Source: Amarobacter sp964507025
Lineage (GTDB): Bacteria; Chloroflexota; Dehalococcoidia; Tepidiformales; Tepidiformaceae
NCBI GenBank assembly: GCA_964507025.1
Contig: CAZDOK010000007.1
Location: 1 to 64,000 of the forward strand
Length of the DNA stretch: 64,000 bases
Direction: 5' to 3'
Part shown: positions 16,753 to 24,537 of the stretch, piece by piece
Numbering within the stretch: the first letter of the stretch is position 1
Layout of the letters: every line of letters starts with the position of its first letter
Notes under the pieces: model-generated
The model's database searches: none
Seen by the model: only the letters and a program-made list of their open reading frames with translations
What the model was told of the DNA's origin: nothing
Position numbers and translations under genes: made by a program

Positions 16753-16869
16753 TGCTCAGTCCTTCGTTGAGGAGGTTCCGGGCACGCGAGAGTGCGCACG
16801 ATGCGGAACGTACGCCGGGGGGTATTCAGGGTCAATCCGCGTTTGTTAACGGCGAGAGCGCAGAAAACG

Positions 16870-16898
16870 TGTAAGGGATTGATCGGATGATCTATACT
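16870..16898 (+). promoter_or_regulatory. Possible promoter of the secreted-protein pair
   Basis: TATACT at 16893-16898 is a good -10 element 33 bp before the ATG at 16931. With 17 bp spacing the -35 would be TGTAAG (16870-16875), which is weak. The rest of the 16753-16930 gap shows no other signal. Confidence 0.35.
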
Positions 16899-16930
16899 TG
16901 CACCGCCCGAGGAGGGCAGGAGGTGTGTCT

Positions 16931-18019
16931 ATGCAGCGGAAAAGGTTCCTGGCAGCGGTGGCAGCAGCGCTGGGAGTGGCTTCGCTGATCCCCGTGGCCA
17001 CTGCCCTGGGTGATGACTCGGGAGATGGGGACGGCCGGCTCATCGAGTCAGCGACGGCACTGCCCACGTCGTTCACGTACCAGGGACGATTGACTGACGG
17101 AGGGAGCCCGGCAAACGGTGTCTACGACCTTCGCTTCATCCTGTTCGACGCCGAGACGGGGGGCGCGCAGGTCGGCGGCATCGTCGCGAAGGAAGATGTG
17201 ACCGTCACGAACGGTCTCTTCTCGGTGGAGCTGGATTTCGGGGCGTCGGCATTCCAGGGCGATGCGCGCTGGCTGGAGATCGCGGTGCGGCCGGGGTCGG
17301 GATCCGGGGCGACCGGCTACACGGTGCTCTCGCCGCGGCAGCCGGTGAGCCCGGCGCCGTATGCGCTCTACGCGAAGGCAGCGGGCGGGTTCGCGGTGCC
17401 GTTCACGGCGGCCGGGACGACGGCTGGCGCGCCCTCGACGCCGCAGGGGCTCATTACCGTCAACCAGGCGGGAACGGGCCTGGCGATTGCCGGCAATCGC
17501 ACGTCCACCGATGCCTCGCAGTATCCCGCGGTGCTGGGCACGAACTCGGGTGGCGGCGCCGGCGTGCAAGGGGAGTCGACGTTCGCAACGGGTATCGCGG
17601 TCCAGGGCTTCGCCCAGGGTGCAAACGGATTCGGCGGTTACTTCTCCGGGACGACCGGTGTGAAAGCGGTGAGTTCGGCGCCGAGCGGCGCAGCGCTGGA
17701 TATCGACGGTGGGATCAAGGTCTCGGGGCTGAACCCGGCCGCGTTTGTGCACACAGCGACCGTGGCGAATACGAACGTCCCGAGTTGTGCCTCGGCCCAG
17801 TGCACCCTCATCGACCACCCGCTCCTCAACGGCAACCCGAACGCGATGATCATCGTGACGCAGCGCTACAACGAGGGTGAGAGTTCCTCCGGGGTGTACA
17901 ACGCCCACGAGATCGGCGTCTGGTACGCGCCGGTCCCGGCGAAGTGGACGATCTTCAACGAGGACCTGGCGGCGATGCCGGACGGTGCGAAATTCAACGT
18001 CCTGGTGATCCACAAGTGA
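16931..18019 (+). CDS. Secreted repeat-rich protein (phage-tail-collar-like N-terminus)
   Basis: A 362-residue exported protein: signal peptide 'MQRKRFLAAVAAALGVASLI' with a probable cleavage near 'TALG'. It begins with the common extracellular motif 'FTYQGRLTDGGSPANGVYDLRF', found in many bacterial surface proteins, and continues with Gly/Ala/Ser-rich short repeats. A C-terminal folded region has two cysteines in 'CASAQC'. The GGAGGTG ribosome site fixes the ATG at 16931 rather than 16898. It overlaps the next secreted-protein gene by 4 bp, so both are probably coexpressed. Function unknown; cell-surface structural role is a guess. Confidence 0.7.
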   Translation: MQRKRFLAAVAAALGVASLIPVATALGDDSGDGDGRLIESATALPTSFTYQGRLTDGGSPANGVYDLRFILFDAETGGAQVGGIVAKEDVTVTNGLFSVELDFGASAFQGDARWLEIAVRPGSGSGATGYTVLSPRQPVSPAPYALYAKAAGGFAVPFTAAGTTAGAPSTPQGLITVNQAGTGLAIAGNRTSTDASQYPAVLGTNSGGGAGVQGESTFATGIAVQGFAQGANGFGGYFSGTTGVKAVSSAPSGAALDIDGGIKVSGLNPAAFVHTATVANTNVPSCASAQCTLIDHPLLNGNPNAMIIVTQRYNEGESSSGVYNAHEIGVWYAPVPAKWTIFNEDLAAMPDGAKFNVLVIHK

Positions 18020-18315
18020 GACGGCCACGAACGCGCCGGGCGCTGATCACCGCGGCGGCCGGCATCGGCGGGCTTGCGGTAGTGGCCGCGGTGGTGGCCC
18101 AATCGGCCAGCGGGACGTACGACCTCTCGTGGCGGGCGTTTGCCGGCGGCGGAAGCAGCACCGGGGGGAACTACGGAACGCAGGGGGTCATCGGCCAGAG
18201 CTTCGCCTGGTCCTCCACCGGGGGCGGCTACACGGTCGATGGCGGATTCCTCGGAGGTTCGCAGGTGAAGTTCAACCGCATCCTGCCGATGCTGGCAAAG
18301 GACGGGACGAACTAG
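18016..18315 (+). CDS. Small secreted protein with Gly-rich repeat and C-terminal tail
   Basis: A 99-residue protein starting at GTG inside the previous stop codon (GTGA). The N-terminus is twin-arginine-like and hydrophobic ('RRPRTRRALITAAAGIGGLA'), so it is exported. The middle has the pattern 'GGGSSTGGNYGTQGVIGQSF' and 'GGGYTVDGGFLGG', seen in secreted proteins of Chloroflexota. It ends 'FNRILPMLAKDGTN', similar to the 'YLPLV' tails of such proteins. It is followed by a strong terminator. Coupled with the preceding secreted protein. Confidence 0.6.
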   Translation: MRRPRTRRALITAAAGIGGLAVVAAVVAQSASGTYDLSWRAFAGGGSSTGGNYGTQGVIGQSFAWSSTGGGYTVDGGFLGGSQVKFNRILPMLAKDGTN

Positions 18316-18341
18316 CGCAGGAGGCTTCGAACGAACGGGAA

Positions 18342-18374
18342 GGGCGTCGCCTTTGGGAGGGGCGACGCCCTTTT
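18342..18374 (+). terminator. Rho-independent terminator after the secreted-protein pair
   Basis: A 10-bp stem GGGCGTCGCC (18342-18351) / GGCGACGCCC (18361-18370) is followed by TTTT, 26 bp after the stop codon. Confidence 0.9.
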
Positions 18375-18389
18375 GTGTGGGAGCAGTGA

Positions 18390-18466
18390 TGGGGCGAGCG
18401 GTGGGATTCGAACCCACGATCTTCTGAGCCACAATCAGACGCGTTAACCACTACGCTACGCCCGCC
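18390..18466 (-). tRNA. tRNA-His (anticodon GTG)
   Basis: The minus strand folds into a full cloverleaf: anticodon stem TCTGA/TCAGA with loop TTGTGGC (anticodon GTG) and T arm GTGGGTTCGAATCCCAC. A 7-bp acceptor stem carries the extra 5' G(-1), paired with C73, which is the identity mark of tRNA-His. CCA is encoded at 18390-18392. The anticodon loop is on the minus strand at about 18427-18433. Confidence 0.95.
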
Positions 18467-18519
18467 ACGGCGAAGGAACTCATCGTACCAAATGCGCCGC
18501 TAGGTGATAGCAGCGGGCA

Positions 18520-18786
18520 TTATTTCGGTTCCAGCGCGGCGCGGACTTCCGCCACGATGCGGCGCCGCTCGTCCGGCGGGAGCTTCATCCATCGGACGCC
18601 CGCGATCGCGCCGGCTATGGCAAGGGCGGAGTTGGCGCAGTCGCGTTCGGGGTTCACCACTCGAAGCCGGCGAACAGCCTCTATGTGGCCGCAACTGGCG
18701 AGGTCCTCCAGCGTCTCGAAGCCCGCCCGCCGGAGTTCAGCGGCTAGCGCAGGGCCGATGTTGGTCGCATCTTCGAGCGCGGTCAC
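18520..18786 (-). CDS. TfoX C-terminal domain-like protein
   Basis: An 88-residue protein with a helix-hairpin-helix start 'ATNIGPALAAELRRAGFETLEDLASCG', characteristic of the TfoX C-terminal domain (also found as a stand-alone protein). It ends in a positively charged helix ('PPDERRRIVAEVRAALEPK'). HhH modules usually mediate protein or DNA contacts. It follows phoU with a 3-bp gap and may be cotranscribed with the pst operon, although a functional link is not obvious. Confidence 0.75.
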   Translation of the reverse strand: MTALEDATNIGPALAAELRRAGFETLEDLASCGHIEAVRRLRVVNPERDCANSALAIAGAIAGVRWMKLPPDERRRIVAEVRAALEPK

Positions 18787-18789
18787 GGC

Positions 18790-19455
18790 TCAGTACTTCG
18801 AGACGTTCAGCTCGTCCATGTGGCCGGTGGCCGTATAGACGACGCGTTCGCAAACATTCGTGCAGCGGTCGGCGATGCGTTCGAGGTTGTGGGCAGCCCA
18901 GAGCAAGTACGTATTCCGCTGGATGGTTGAAGGATCGGCGAGCATGCCCTGGATGCATTCGTCGTAGACGCTGTCCTGCAGCCGATCGACCTCGTCATCG
19001 GAGTCACAGATCTGGCGGGCAGCATCGACGTCGTGGTCGATGTAGGCCTTGAGGCTGTTGCGAAGCATGGCGATGGCACGATCGGCCATGGCGGGAATGT
19101 AGCTAATCTTCCGGGGAAGCGGTTCATCGCCCATCAGGAGGTTGATGCGCGCGATGCCCTCGGCATGATCGGCCATGCGTTCGATGTCGGTAATGATGTA
19201 GAGCACGCTGACGAGGGCGCGAAGGTCTGTCGCCATGGGCTGTTGGGAGGCGATGACGAAAATGCAGCGGTCCTCGATCTCAAAGCGCTTCTTATTGATG
19301 CGCTCATCGTCGTGGATGATCTTTCGGGACCACTCGGCGTCGCCATCGCGGAGGGCCTCGACCGAATCGAGGATGGCCTTTTCGGCCATGGAGCCCAGGG
19401 CGAGGACATCGTCCTGGAGTTGGCGCAGCTCGGCGTTGAAGAGGTCGCGAGTCAC
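18790..19455 (-). CDS. phoU: Phosphate signalling protein PhoU
   Basis: A 221-residue PhoU with the two symmetric three-helix bundles. The metal-binding E/DxxxD motifs are visible in 'DDERINKKRFEIEDRCIFVIA' and 'DDEVDRLQDSVYDECIQGML'; the second bundle starts near residue 115. PhoU links the PstSCAB transporter to the PhoR/PhoB two-component pair and damps the Pho response when phosphate is plentiful. Start is GTG at 19455. It lies downstream of pstB (24-bp gap), as in most pst operons. Confidence 0.95.
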   Translation of the reverse strand: MTRDLFNAELRQLQDDVLALGSMAEKAILDSVEALRDGDAEWSRKIIHDDERINKKRFEIEDRCIFVIASQQPMATDLRALVSVLYIITDIERMADHAEGIARINLLMGDEPLPRKISYIPAMADRAIAMLRNSLKAYIDHDVDAARQICDSDDEVDRLQDSVYDECIQGMLADPSTIQRNTYLLWAAHNLERIADRCTNVCERVVYTATGHMDELNVSKY

Positions 19456-19479
19456 GATCGGATGCCTTTCTGCCGGGTT

Positions 19480-20355
19480 CTACCCGAAGCGCCCACTGAT
19501 GTAGTCCTCGGTCCGCTTGTCCCTGGGGGTCGTGAAGAGCTCCTGAGTGGGGCCGTATTCTATCAATTGCCCGGTGGTGCGCTCATCCGTGAGCATGAAG
19601 GCGGTGTAGTCGGAGACGCGGGCGGCCTGCTGCATATTGTGAGTCACGATGATGATCGTGTAGTCCTTCACGAGCTCGCGCATCAGGTCCTCGATCTTGA
19701 GGGTGGCAATCGGGTCGAGGGCGGAACAGGGTTCGTCCATGAGGATGACGTCGGGCTGGTTGGCGATGGCTCGTGCGATGCACAGGCGCTGTTGCTGGCC
19801 GCCGGAGAGGGCCAGGCCCGACTTCTTGAGGTTGTCCTTGACCTCGTCCCAGAGGGCGGCCCGGCGGAGGGAGTCCTCGGCCAGGGCCTTGAAGTCGCCC
19901 TTGTAGCCGTTGACCTTCGCGCCGAAGACCACGTTCTCGTAGATCGACTTGGGGAAGGGGTTGGGCTTCTGGAAGACCATGCCGATGCGGCGGCGCACCT
20001 CGACGGGATCGATGTTCGGCCCGTAGAGGTCGACACCGTGGTAACGGATCGAGCCCTGGATGCGGGCGGTGGGGATGAGGTCGTTCATGCGATTGATGCA
20101 ACGGAGGAGCGTGCTCTTTCCGCACCCCGAAGGACCGATGAGGGCCGTGACCTTATTGACCGGGATGTTCATGGAGACGTTGGTGAGCGCCTGCTTGTGG
20201 CCGTACCAGAGGGAGATGTCCTCGATAGCGAGGGCGGTCTCTTCGGGAGGTGTGATGATGGCCTCGGGGTGGCGGCGGGGCGTCGTGCCGCTGAGGGTAT
20301 CGCCTGAGGCGCGCTGACCCATTTCGGAGGGGCGGAGGTCGACGGTATTTGCCAT
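19480..20355 (-). CDS. pstB: Phosphate ABC transporter ATP-binding protein PstB
   Basis: A 291-residue ABC ATPase with Walker A 'GPSGCGKST' (74-82), signature 'LSGGQQQR', Walker B 'VILMDEP' and switch His in 'VTHNMQQAARVSDYTAFM'. It powers phosphate uptake by PstAC and is long for the family because of a 40-residue N-terminal extension. The ATG at 20355 is the first plausible start and lies 13 bp after the pstA stop. Central gene of the pstSCAB-phoU cluster. Confidence 0.96.
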   Translation of the reverse strand: MANTVDLRPSEMGQRASGDTLSGTTPRRHPEAIITPPEETALAIEDISLWYGHKQALTNVSMNIPVNKVTALIGPSGCGKSTLLRCINRMNDLIPTARIQGSIRYHGVDLYGPNIDPVEVRRRIGMVFQKPNPFPKSIYENVVFGAKVNGYKGDFKALAEDSLRRAALWDEVKDNLKKSGLALSGGQQQRLCIARAIANQPDVILMDEPCSALDPIATLKIEDLMRELVKDYTIIIVTHNMQQAARVSDYTAFMLTDERTTGQLIEYGPTQELFTTPRDKRTEDYISGRFG

Positions 20356-20368
20356 GCGGTGAATCCCT

Positions 20369-21289
20369 TTAGACGCGGCGGAAGCGCTCGCGGATGAGAA
20401 CGGCGATGAGGTTGAGTCCCACGATGAGGACCATGAGGACGATGATCCCGGCGGCGGCGTTCTGGCGGAACGCCTCCTGCGGGAGGGTGGTCCAGTTGTA
20501 GATCTGGATGGGCACCGTCGTGAAGCTCTGGTTGAGGCCCGTGTTGTCGAAGGCGATGAAGGCGAAGGCACCGATCATGATGAGGGCGGCGGTCTCGCCG
20601 GCGGCGCGCGCGATGGCGAGGATGACGCCGGTCATGATCCCGGGCGTGGCACCTGGGAGGATGTGGAACCAGACGGTTTGCCAGCGGGTCGCGCCGAGGG
20701 CGAGCGAGCCATCGCGGATGCTGGGGGGCACCTGGCGGATGGCTTCGACCGAGGCGATGACCGTCATCGGCAGGATCATGAGCGTGAGCGTGAGCGCCCC
20801 GGCAAGGATGGTGGGGCCAAGGGCGGGGATGACGGTGATGCCCTGGAGCTCGAATCCCCGCACAAACACCGCGAGGCCCAGGATGCCGTAGATGATGCTC
20901 GGGACGCCTGCGAGGTTGGAGATGTTGAGGCGGATGAGAGAGGTCGCCCAGTTCTTGGGGGCGAACTCCTCAATAAAGACGGCCGTGCCGACGGCGAGCG
21001 GTATGGCCATGACGATGACCGCGCCCATGAGCCAGGTCCATCCAAGCAGCGAGGAGCGGAGGCCGGCATCGAGCGGCCGCCGAGACGGGTAGTTGGTGAA
21101 GAAGTCTAGCGAGATGCGAGACCAGCCTGTCTGGACGACGTCGTAGGCGAGGTAGATGAGCACGGCCACCGCGAAGAGCGTGGCGGAAAGGAGGACGTAG
21201 CGGGAAAAACGTGAGAGCGCCTGCCGCCGGGCAACCTGGCCCGTGGCCTTAAGTGAGAACTCGGCGGTATCGATCGGTTGAGCGGCCAT
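20369..21289 (-). CDS. pstA: Phosphate ABC transporter permease PstA
   Basis: A 306-residue inner-membrane permease with six transmembrane helices. The EAA loop that docks to PstB reads 'IRDGSLALGATRWQTVWFHILPGATPGIMTG'. Its start overlaps the pstC stop by one base, so translation is coupled. With PstC it forms the phosphate channel. Confidence 0.95.
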   Translation of the reverse strand: MAAQPIDTAEFSLKATGQVARRQALSRFSRYVLLSATLFAVAVLIYLAYDVVQTGWSRISLDFFTNYPSRRPLDAGLRSSLLGWTWLMGAVIVMAIPLAVGTAVFIEEFAPKNWATSLIRLNISNLAGVPSIIYGILGLAVFVRGFELQGITVIPALGPTILAGALTLTLMILPMTVIASVEAIRQVPPSIRDGSLALGATRWQTVWFHILPGATPGIMTGVILAIARAAGETAALIMIGAFAFIAFDNTGLNQSFTTVPIQIYNWTTLPQEAFRQNAAAGIIVLMVLIVGLNLIAVLIRERFRRV

Positions 21290-22254
21290 TATTCGTAGGC
21301 CTCACGAAAGCGGTTGATGATAACAGTGGCCGCGACATTGGTTATGAACGTGAAGATGAAGAGCATCGAGGCGACGGCGAAGAGGGAGGTGTACTGGATG
21401 CTACCGCGTGCGGCGTCGCCGAGGCCTACCTGGAGCATGTAGCCGGTCATCGTCTGGATGCTGGCGAGGGGATTCAGGGTTAGGGCGGGCGTGGAACCGG
21501 CGGCTACAGCGACGATCATCGTCTCGCCGATGACGCGGGCGATGGCCAGGAGCACCGCGGCGATGACCCCGGAAAGCGCAGCGGGGAACACTACCCGGGC
21601 TGCGACCTCGAGACGGGTGGAGCCAAGGCCATACGCGGCCTCACGCAGCTCGCGGGGCACGTTGGACATTGCATCTTCAGAGACCGAGGCGATCGTGGGA
21701 AGGATCATGATTGCCATGACGATGCTGGCGCTGAGGGAGTTGAAGATGGGGACCTGATCGGCGCCGAGAAGGGGACGGAGGATGTCGGTGGTAATGACCG
21801 TGAGAGCGAAGAATGCGTACACGACGGTGGGCACACCGGCGAGGGCTTCGAGGACCGGCTTCAGGACAGCCCGGGTACGCGGATGGGCATATTCGCTGAG
21901 GTAGACGGCGGCCGCGAGCCCCAGTGGTAGCGCGATGAGGAGTGACCAGACCAGGACGTTGAACGTGCCGGCGACCAACTCCCAGATGCCGAACTCCTCC
22001 GGCTCGAAGAGGGGTTGCCAGTTCACCGTGAAGAGGAATTCCCGGACCGAGACTTCGCGGAAGAAGTCGATGGTCTCGGCGAAGAGCGTTTCGATGATGA
22101 GCACAGTGGTGATCAGGGAGATCGCGCCGCAAAGCCAGAGGCCGGCGATAACGACCTTTTCACCCGGGTGCCGGGTGAATGACTTGCGCATCTGCACTTC
22201 GAGTTCGGCACCGTGCAGTGCCGGGCGGATGCGCTGAGCCGGGGGCTGTGTCAT
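21289..22254 (-). CDS. pstC: Phosphate ABC transporter permease PstC
   Basis: A 321-residue permease with six transmembrane helices and the EAA loop 'LREAAYGLGSTRLEVAARVVFPAALSGV'. The cytoplasmic N-terminus is about 30 residues. It follows pstS after a 132-bp gap that contains a long hairpin, which probably lowers its expression relative to the binding protein. Confidence 0.95.
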   Translation of the reverse strand: MTQPPAQRIRPALHGAELEVQMRKSFTRHPGEKVVIAGLWLCGAISLITTVLIIETLFAETIDFFREVSVREFLFTVNWQPLFEPEEFGIWELVAGTFNVLVWSLLIALPLGLAAAVYLSEYAHPRTRAVLKPVLEALAGVPTVVYAFFALTVITTDILRPLLGADQVPIFNSLSASIVMAIMILPTIASVSEDAMSNVPRELREAAYGLGSTRLEVAARVVFPAALSGVIAAVLLAIARVIGETMIVAVAAGSTPALTLNPLASIQTMTGYMLQVGLGDAARGSIQYTSLFAVASMLFIFTFITNVAATVIINRFREAYE

Positions 22255-22333
22255 GGAACCGTGCTCCGAGGCTGGTTGGGGTTCATGCCCCGTGGAGGTT
22301 ACGCCGAGAGCGGCGTGGAGTGTAGCGCCAGTA

Positions 22334-22374
22334 GCCGCGGTTGGCGCGGACCATTGGTCCGGGCCAGCCGCGGC
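22334..22374 (-). other. Long hairpin between pstS and pstC
   Basis: 22334-22352 pairs with 22356-22374 in a 19-bp stem with one mismatch and a 3-nt loop, starting 12 bp after the pstS stop. No U-run follows, so it looks like an mRNA stabiliser or attenuator separating abundant pstS from pstCAB transcripts (inference). Confidence 0.6.
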
Positions 22375-22386
22375 AGAGGCATCGTC

Positions 22387-23403
22387 TTAGGGAAGGAAGG
22401 GATCGACCTTGTCCTGCTGTTCCTTCAGGAGGTCATCGGGGAGCCCGATGTAGCCAACTTCTGTGGCGAGGTCCTTCATGTTGTCGACGTAGTACTTGAC
22501 GAAGCCGAGCACCTCGTCGCGTTCCTCGAGCAGGCTCTTTGTGGTGTAGATAAAGAGCGGACGGCTGAGGGGCACGTACTTGCCGGTTAGCGCGTTGTCG
22601 AACGTCGGCTCGACGCAGCCCTGGCCACCATCGACCTGGACCGCGGTGAGCTTCTTCCCCGCCTCTTCGTAGTAGGCGAAGCCGAAGTAGCCGATCGCGT
22701 TCTTGTCGCCTTCGATGCCCTGGACGAGGACGTTGTCGTCTTCGGAAGCGGTACCGTCGGAGCGGTGAGCCGGCTCCTTGCTGGCCTCGCCCCGAAGCTT
22801 GATGGCTTCCTTGAAGTAGTCGAACGTGCCCGAGTCGGCGCCGGGGAAGTAGAACTTGATGTTCTCATTCGGCCAGGACGGGTCGAGGTCGCTCCACTTC
22901 GAGGCGCCGCCGTTCTTGAAGGCGAGCTGGAGCTGCTCGGCAGTCATGCATTTGGCCCATGTGTTCTGGGGGTTGACCACGACGGTGAGCGCGTCGATGG
23001 CGACCTGGATTTCAACGATGTCATCGGCCGGGATGTTGTTCTTCGCGCAGGCTTCCTTCTCGCTGTCCTTGATGGGGCGCGAGGCATCGGAGACCTGGAT
23101 TTCGCCGCGACAGAACTTCTCGAAGCCGCCACCGGTGCCGGAGAGAGCGACGTTCGCGCGGACGTTCTTTGCTTCCTTGCTGAAGTCCTCGGCCACGGCC
23201 TGCGAAATGGGGAAGACGGTCGAAGAGCCATCGACCCGGACTTCGCCGGAGAGGCTGCCGTAGTCGAAGCCAGAGGTGTCGGGTGTCGGGAAATCGCCGC
23301 CGTCATCGTCGTCGCCGCCGCAGGCCGCTGCGGCCAGGGCGACCAGGGAAACGGTCGCTGCGAGCAGGTAGGCTCGCTTGCCTTTCAGGAACGTGTGAAG
23401 CAT
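22387..23403 (-). CDS. pstS: Phosphate-binding lipoprotein PstS
   Basis: A 338-residue lipoprotein: signal peptide with lipobox 'LVALAAAAC' then 'GGDDDDGG'. The binding fold shows the standard phosphate contacts 'VDGSSTVFPIS', 'SGTGGGFEKFCRGEIQVSDASRP' and 'SGTFDYF'. It captures phosphate outside the cell and delivers it to PstCA. It is the first gene of the operon. Divergent from the response regulator, with Pho-box-like repeats between them. Confidence 0.95.
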   Translation of the reverse strand: MLHTFLKGKRAYLLAATVSLVALAAAACGGDDDDGGDFPTPDTSGFDYGSLSGEVRVDGSSTVFPISQAVAEDFSKEAKNVRANVALSGTGGGFEKFCRGEIQVSDASRPIKDSEKEACAKNNIPADDIVEIQVAIDALTVVVNPQNTWAKCMTAEQLQLAFKNGGASKWSDLDPSWPNENIKFYFPGADSGTFDYFKEAIKLRGEASKEPAHRSDGTASEDDNVLVQGIEGDKNAIGYFGFAYYEEAGKKLTAVQVDGGQGCVEPTFDNALTGKYVPLSRPLFIYTTKSLLEERDEVLGFVKYYVDNMKDLATEVGYIGLPDDLLKEQQDKVDPFLP

Positions 23404-23465
23404 GGGAGAGTTCTACCCCTGTATCTGGTTTCGTTGAGCTTCAAGCGCAGGCTATGGGCGGGCGT

Positions 23466-23523
23466 TTAACCAGAGATTAACGAGAGCGGCACGGCGCGGC
23501 GGAGGTTTTACAGGGAGTTTGCA
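23466..23523. promoter_or_regulatory. Pho-box-like direct repeats between pstS and the two-component genes
   Basis: Two pairs of direct repeats with exact 11-bp period: TTAAC at 23466-23470 and 23477-23481, and TTTACA at 23507-23512 with TTTGCA at 23518-23523. The TTAACA-N5-TTAACA arrangement is the known PhoP box of Bacillus. The repeats sit in the 336-bp divergent region between pstS and the response regulator, so PhoB/PhoP-type control of both arms is likely (inference). The rest of that region (23524-23739) is GC-rich leader with no other visible element. Confidence 0.6.
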
Positions 23524-23739
23524 GAGGCCGCATGTGCGCCTTACGCGGAGCGTCGAACATTCGAGAAGAAGCGGGGAGGACGACGGCCCCGACCCGCTTG
23601 CAACCCTCTGGTTGTCGAGGGCTCCAGGCTTGCCAGCCCCGTCCCGGGAACTCCCGGGTGGCAGGCCCGGAGCCCTCGGCGCATACTTGAGCCAAGGCGT
23701 CCGCCGCTTTGAGAAGGGCCGGACCGGGAGCCCCCAACC

Positions 23740-24420
23740 GTGGCGCAGAAAATCCTGCTGGTCGACGACGAAAGCAACATCCGTGACCTGAACGCGCTCT
23801 ACCTGGAGAAGGAGGGCTACGCGGTCGAGCACGCGACCAACGGCACGGAGGCGCTGGCGCGATTCGCGCAGGCCCCTCCGGCGATGGTAGTGCTCGACGT
23901 GATGATGCCAGGGATGGACGGGTTCGAAGTGCTGCGCGAACTGCGGCGCGAACACGACACCCCGGTACTGATGCTCACCGCCCGCAGCGAGGACATCGAC
24001 AAGATCGTCGGGCTCGAACTCGGAGCGGATGACTATATGTCGAAGCCGTTCAATCCCCGTGAGCTGGTGGCGCGAGTGAAGCGCATCCTCCACCGGGTGG
24101 AAGGCGGACGGAAGCCGCAAAACGCGATCAGCGTGGCCAACCTCTCCGTCGACAAGGCGCGGCGCGAGGCGAAGGTCGACGAGGAGATGCTCCAGTTGCG
24201 GACCAAGGAGTTCGACCTCCTGGTCGCGTTTGTGGAGAACCCGGGTATCGCGCTCACCCGCGACCAGCTGCTCGGCTCGGTGTGGGGATACGACTTCGCG
24301 GGCGAGACGCGGACGGTGGATGTGCACGTGCAGCACCTGCGCTCGAAGCTGAACCGTGCGAAGGTACAGATAGAAACCCTGCGGGGCGTCGGGTACAAGC
24401 TGGTCGAAACCCCGGCGTGA
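23740..24420 (+). CDS. OmpR/PhoB-family response regulator
   Basis: A 226-residue response regulator. Receiver domain: acidic pair D9-D10, phosphoacceptor D53 in 'VLDVMMPGMDG', Thr in 'LMLTARSED' and Lys in 'YMSKPFNPREL'. C-terminal winged helix: 'LQLRTKEFDLLVAFVENPG' and 'RTVDVHVQHLRSKLN'. Start is GTG. Position opposite pstSCAB-phoU and next to a PhoR-like kinase identifies it as the likely phosphate regulator (PhoB/PhoP/RegX3 type). Confidence 0.9.
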   Translation: MAQKILLVDDESNIRDLNALYLEKEGYAVEHATNGTEALARFAQAPPAMVVLDVMMPGMDGFEVLRELRREHDTPVLMLTARSEDIDKIVGLELGADDYMSKPFNPRELVARVKRILHRVEGGRKPQNAISVANLSVDKARREAKVDEEMLQLRTKEFDLLVAFVENPGIALTRDQLLGSVWGYDFAGETRTVDVHVQHLRSKLNRAKVQIETLRGVGYKLVETPA

Positions 24421-24537
24421 ACCCCGCGGCGGAGGTGCCGCCCACCGTGGCGCGAGGGAGGACACGTCGGCGCGAGGACTGGAGCGGGCCGTTGGGAGAA
24501 GACGGCCCGGGGCGCGGCGTGGGAGAGAGACCCGCCC

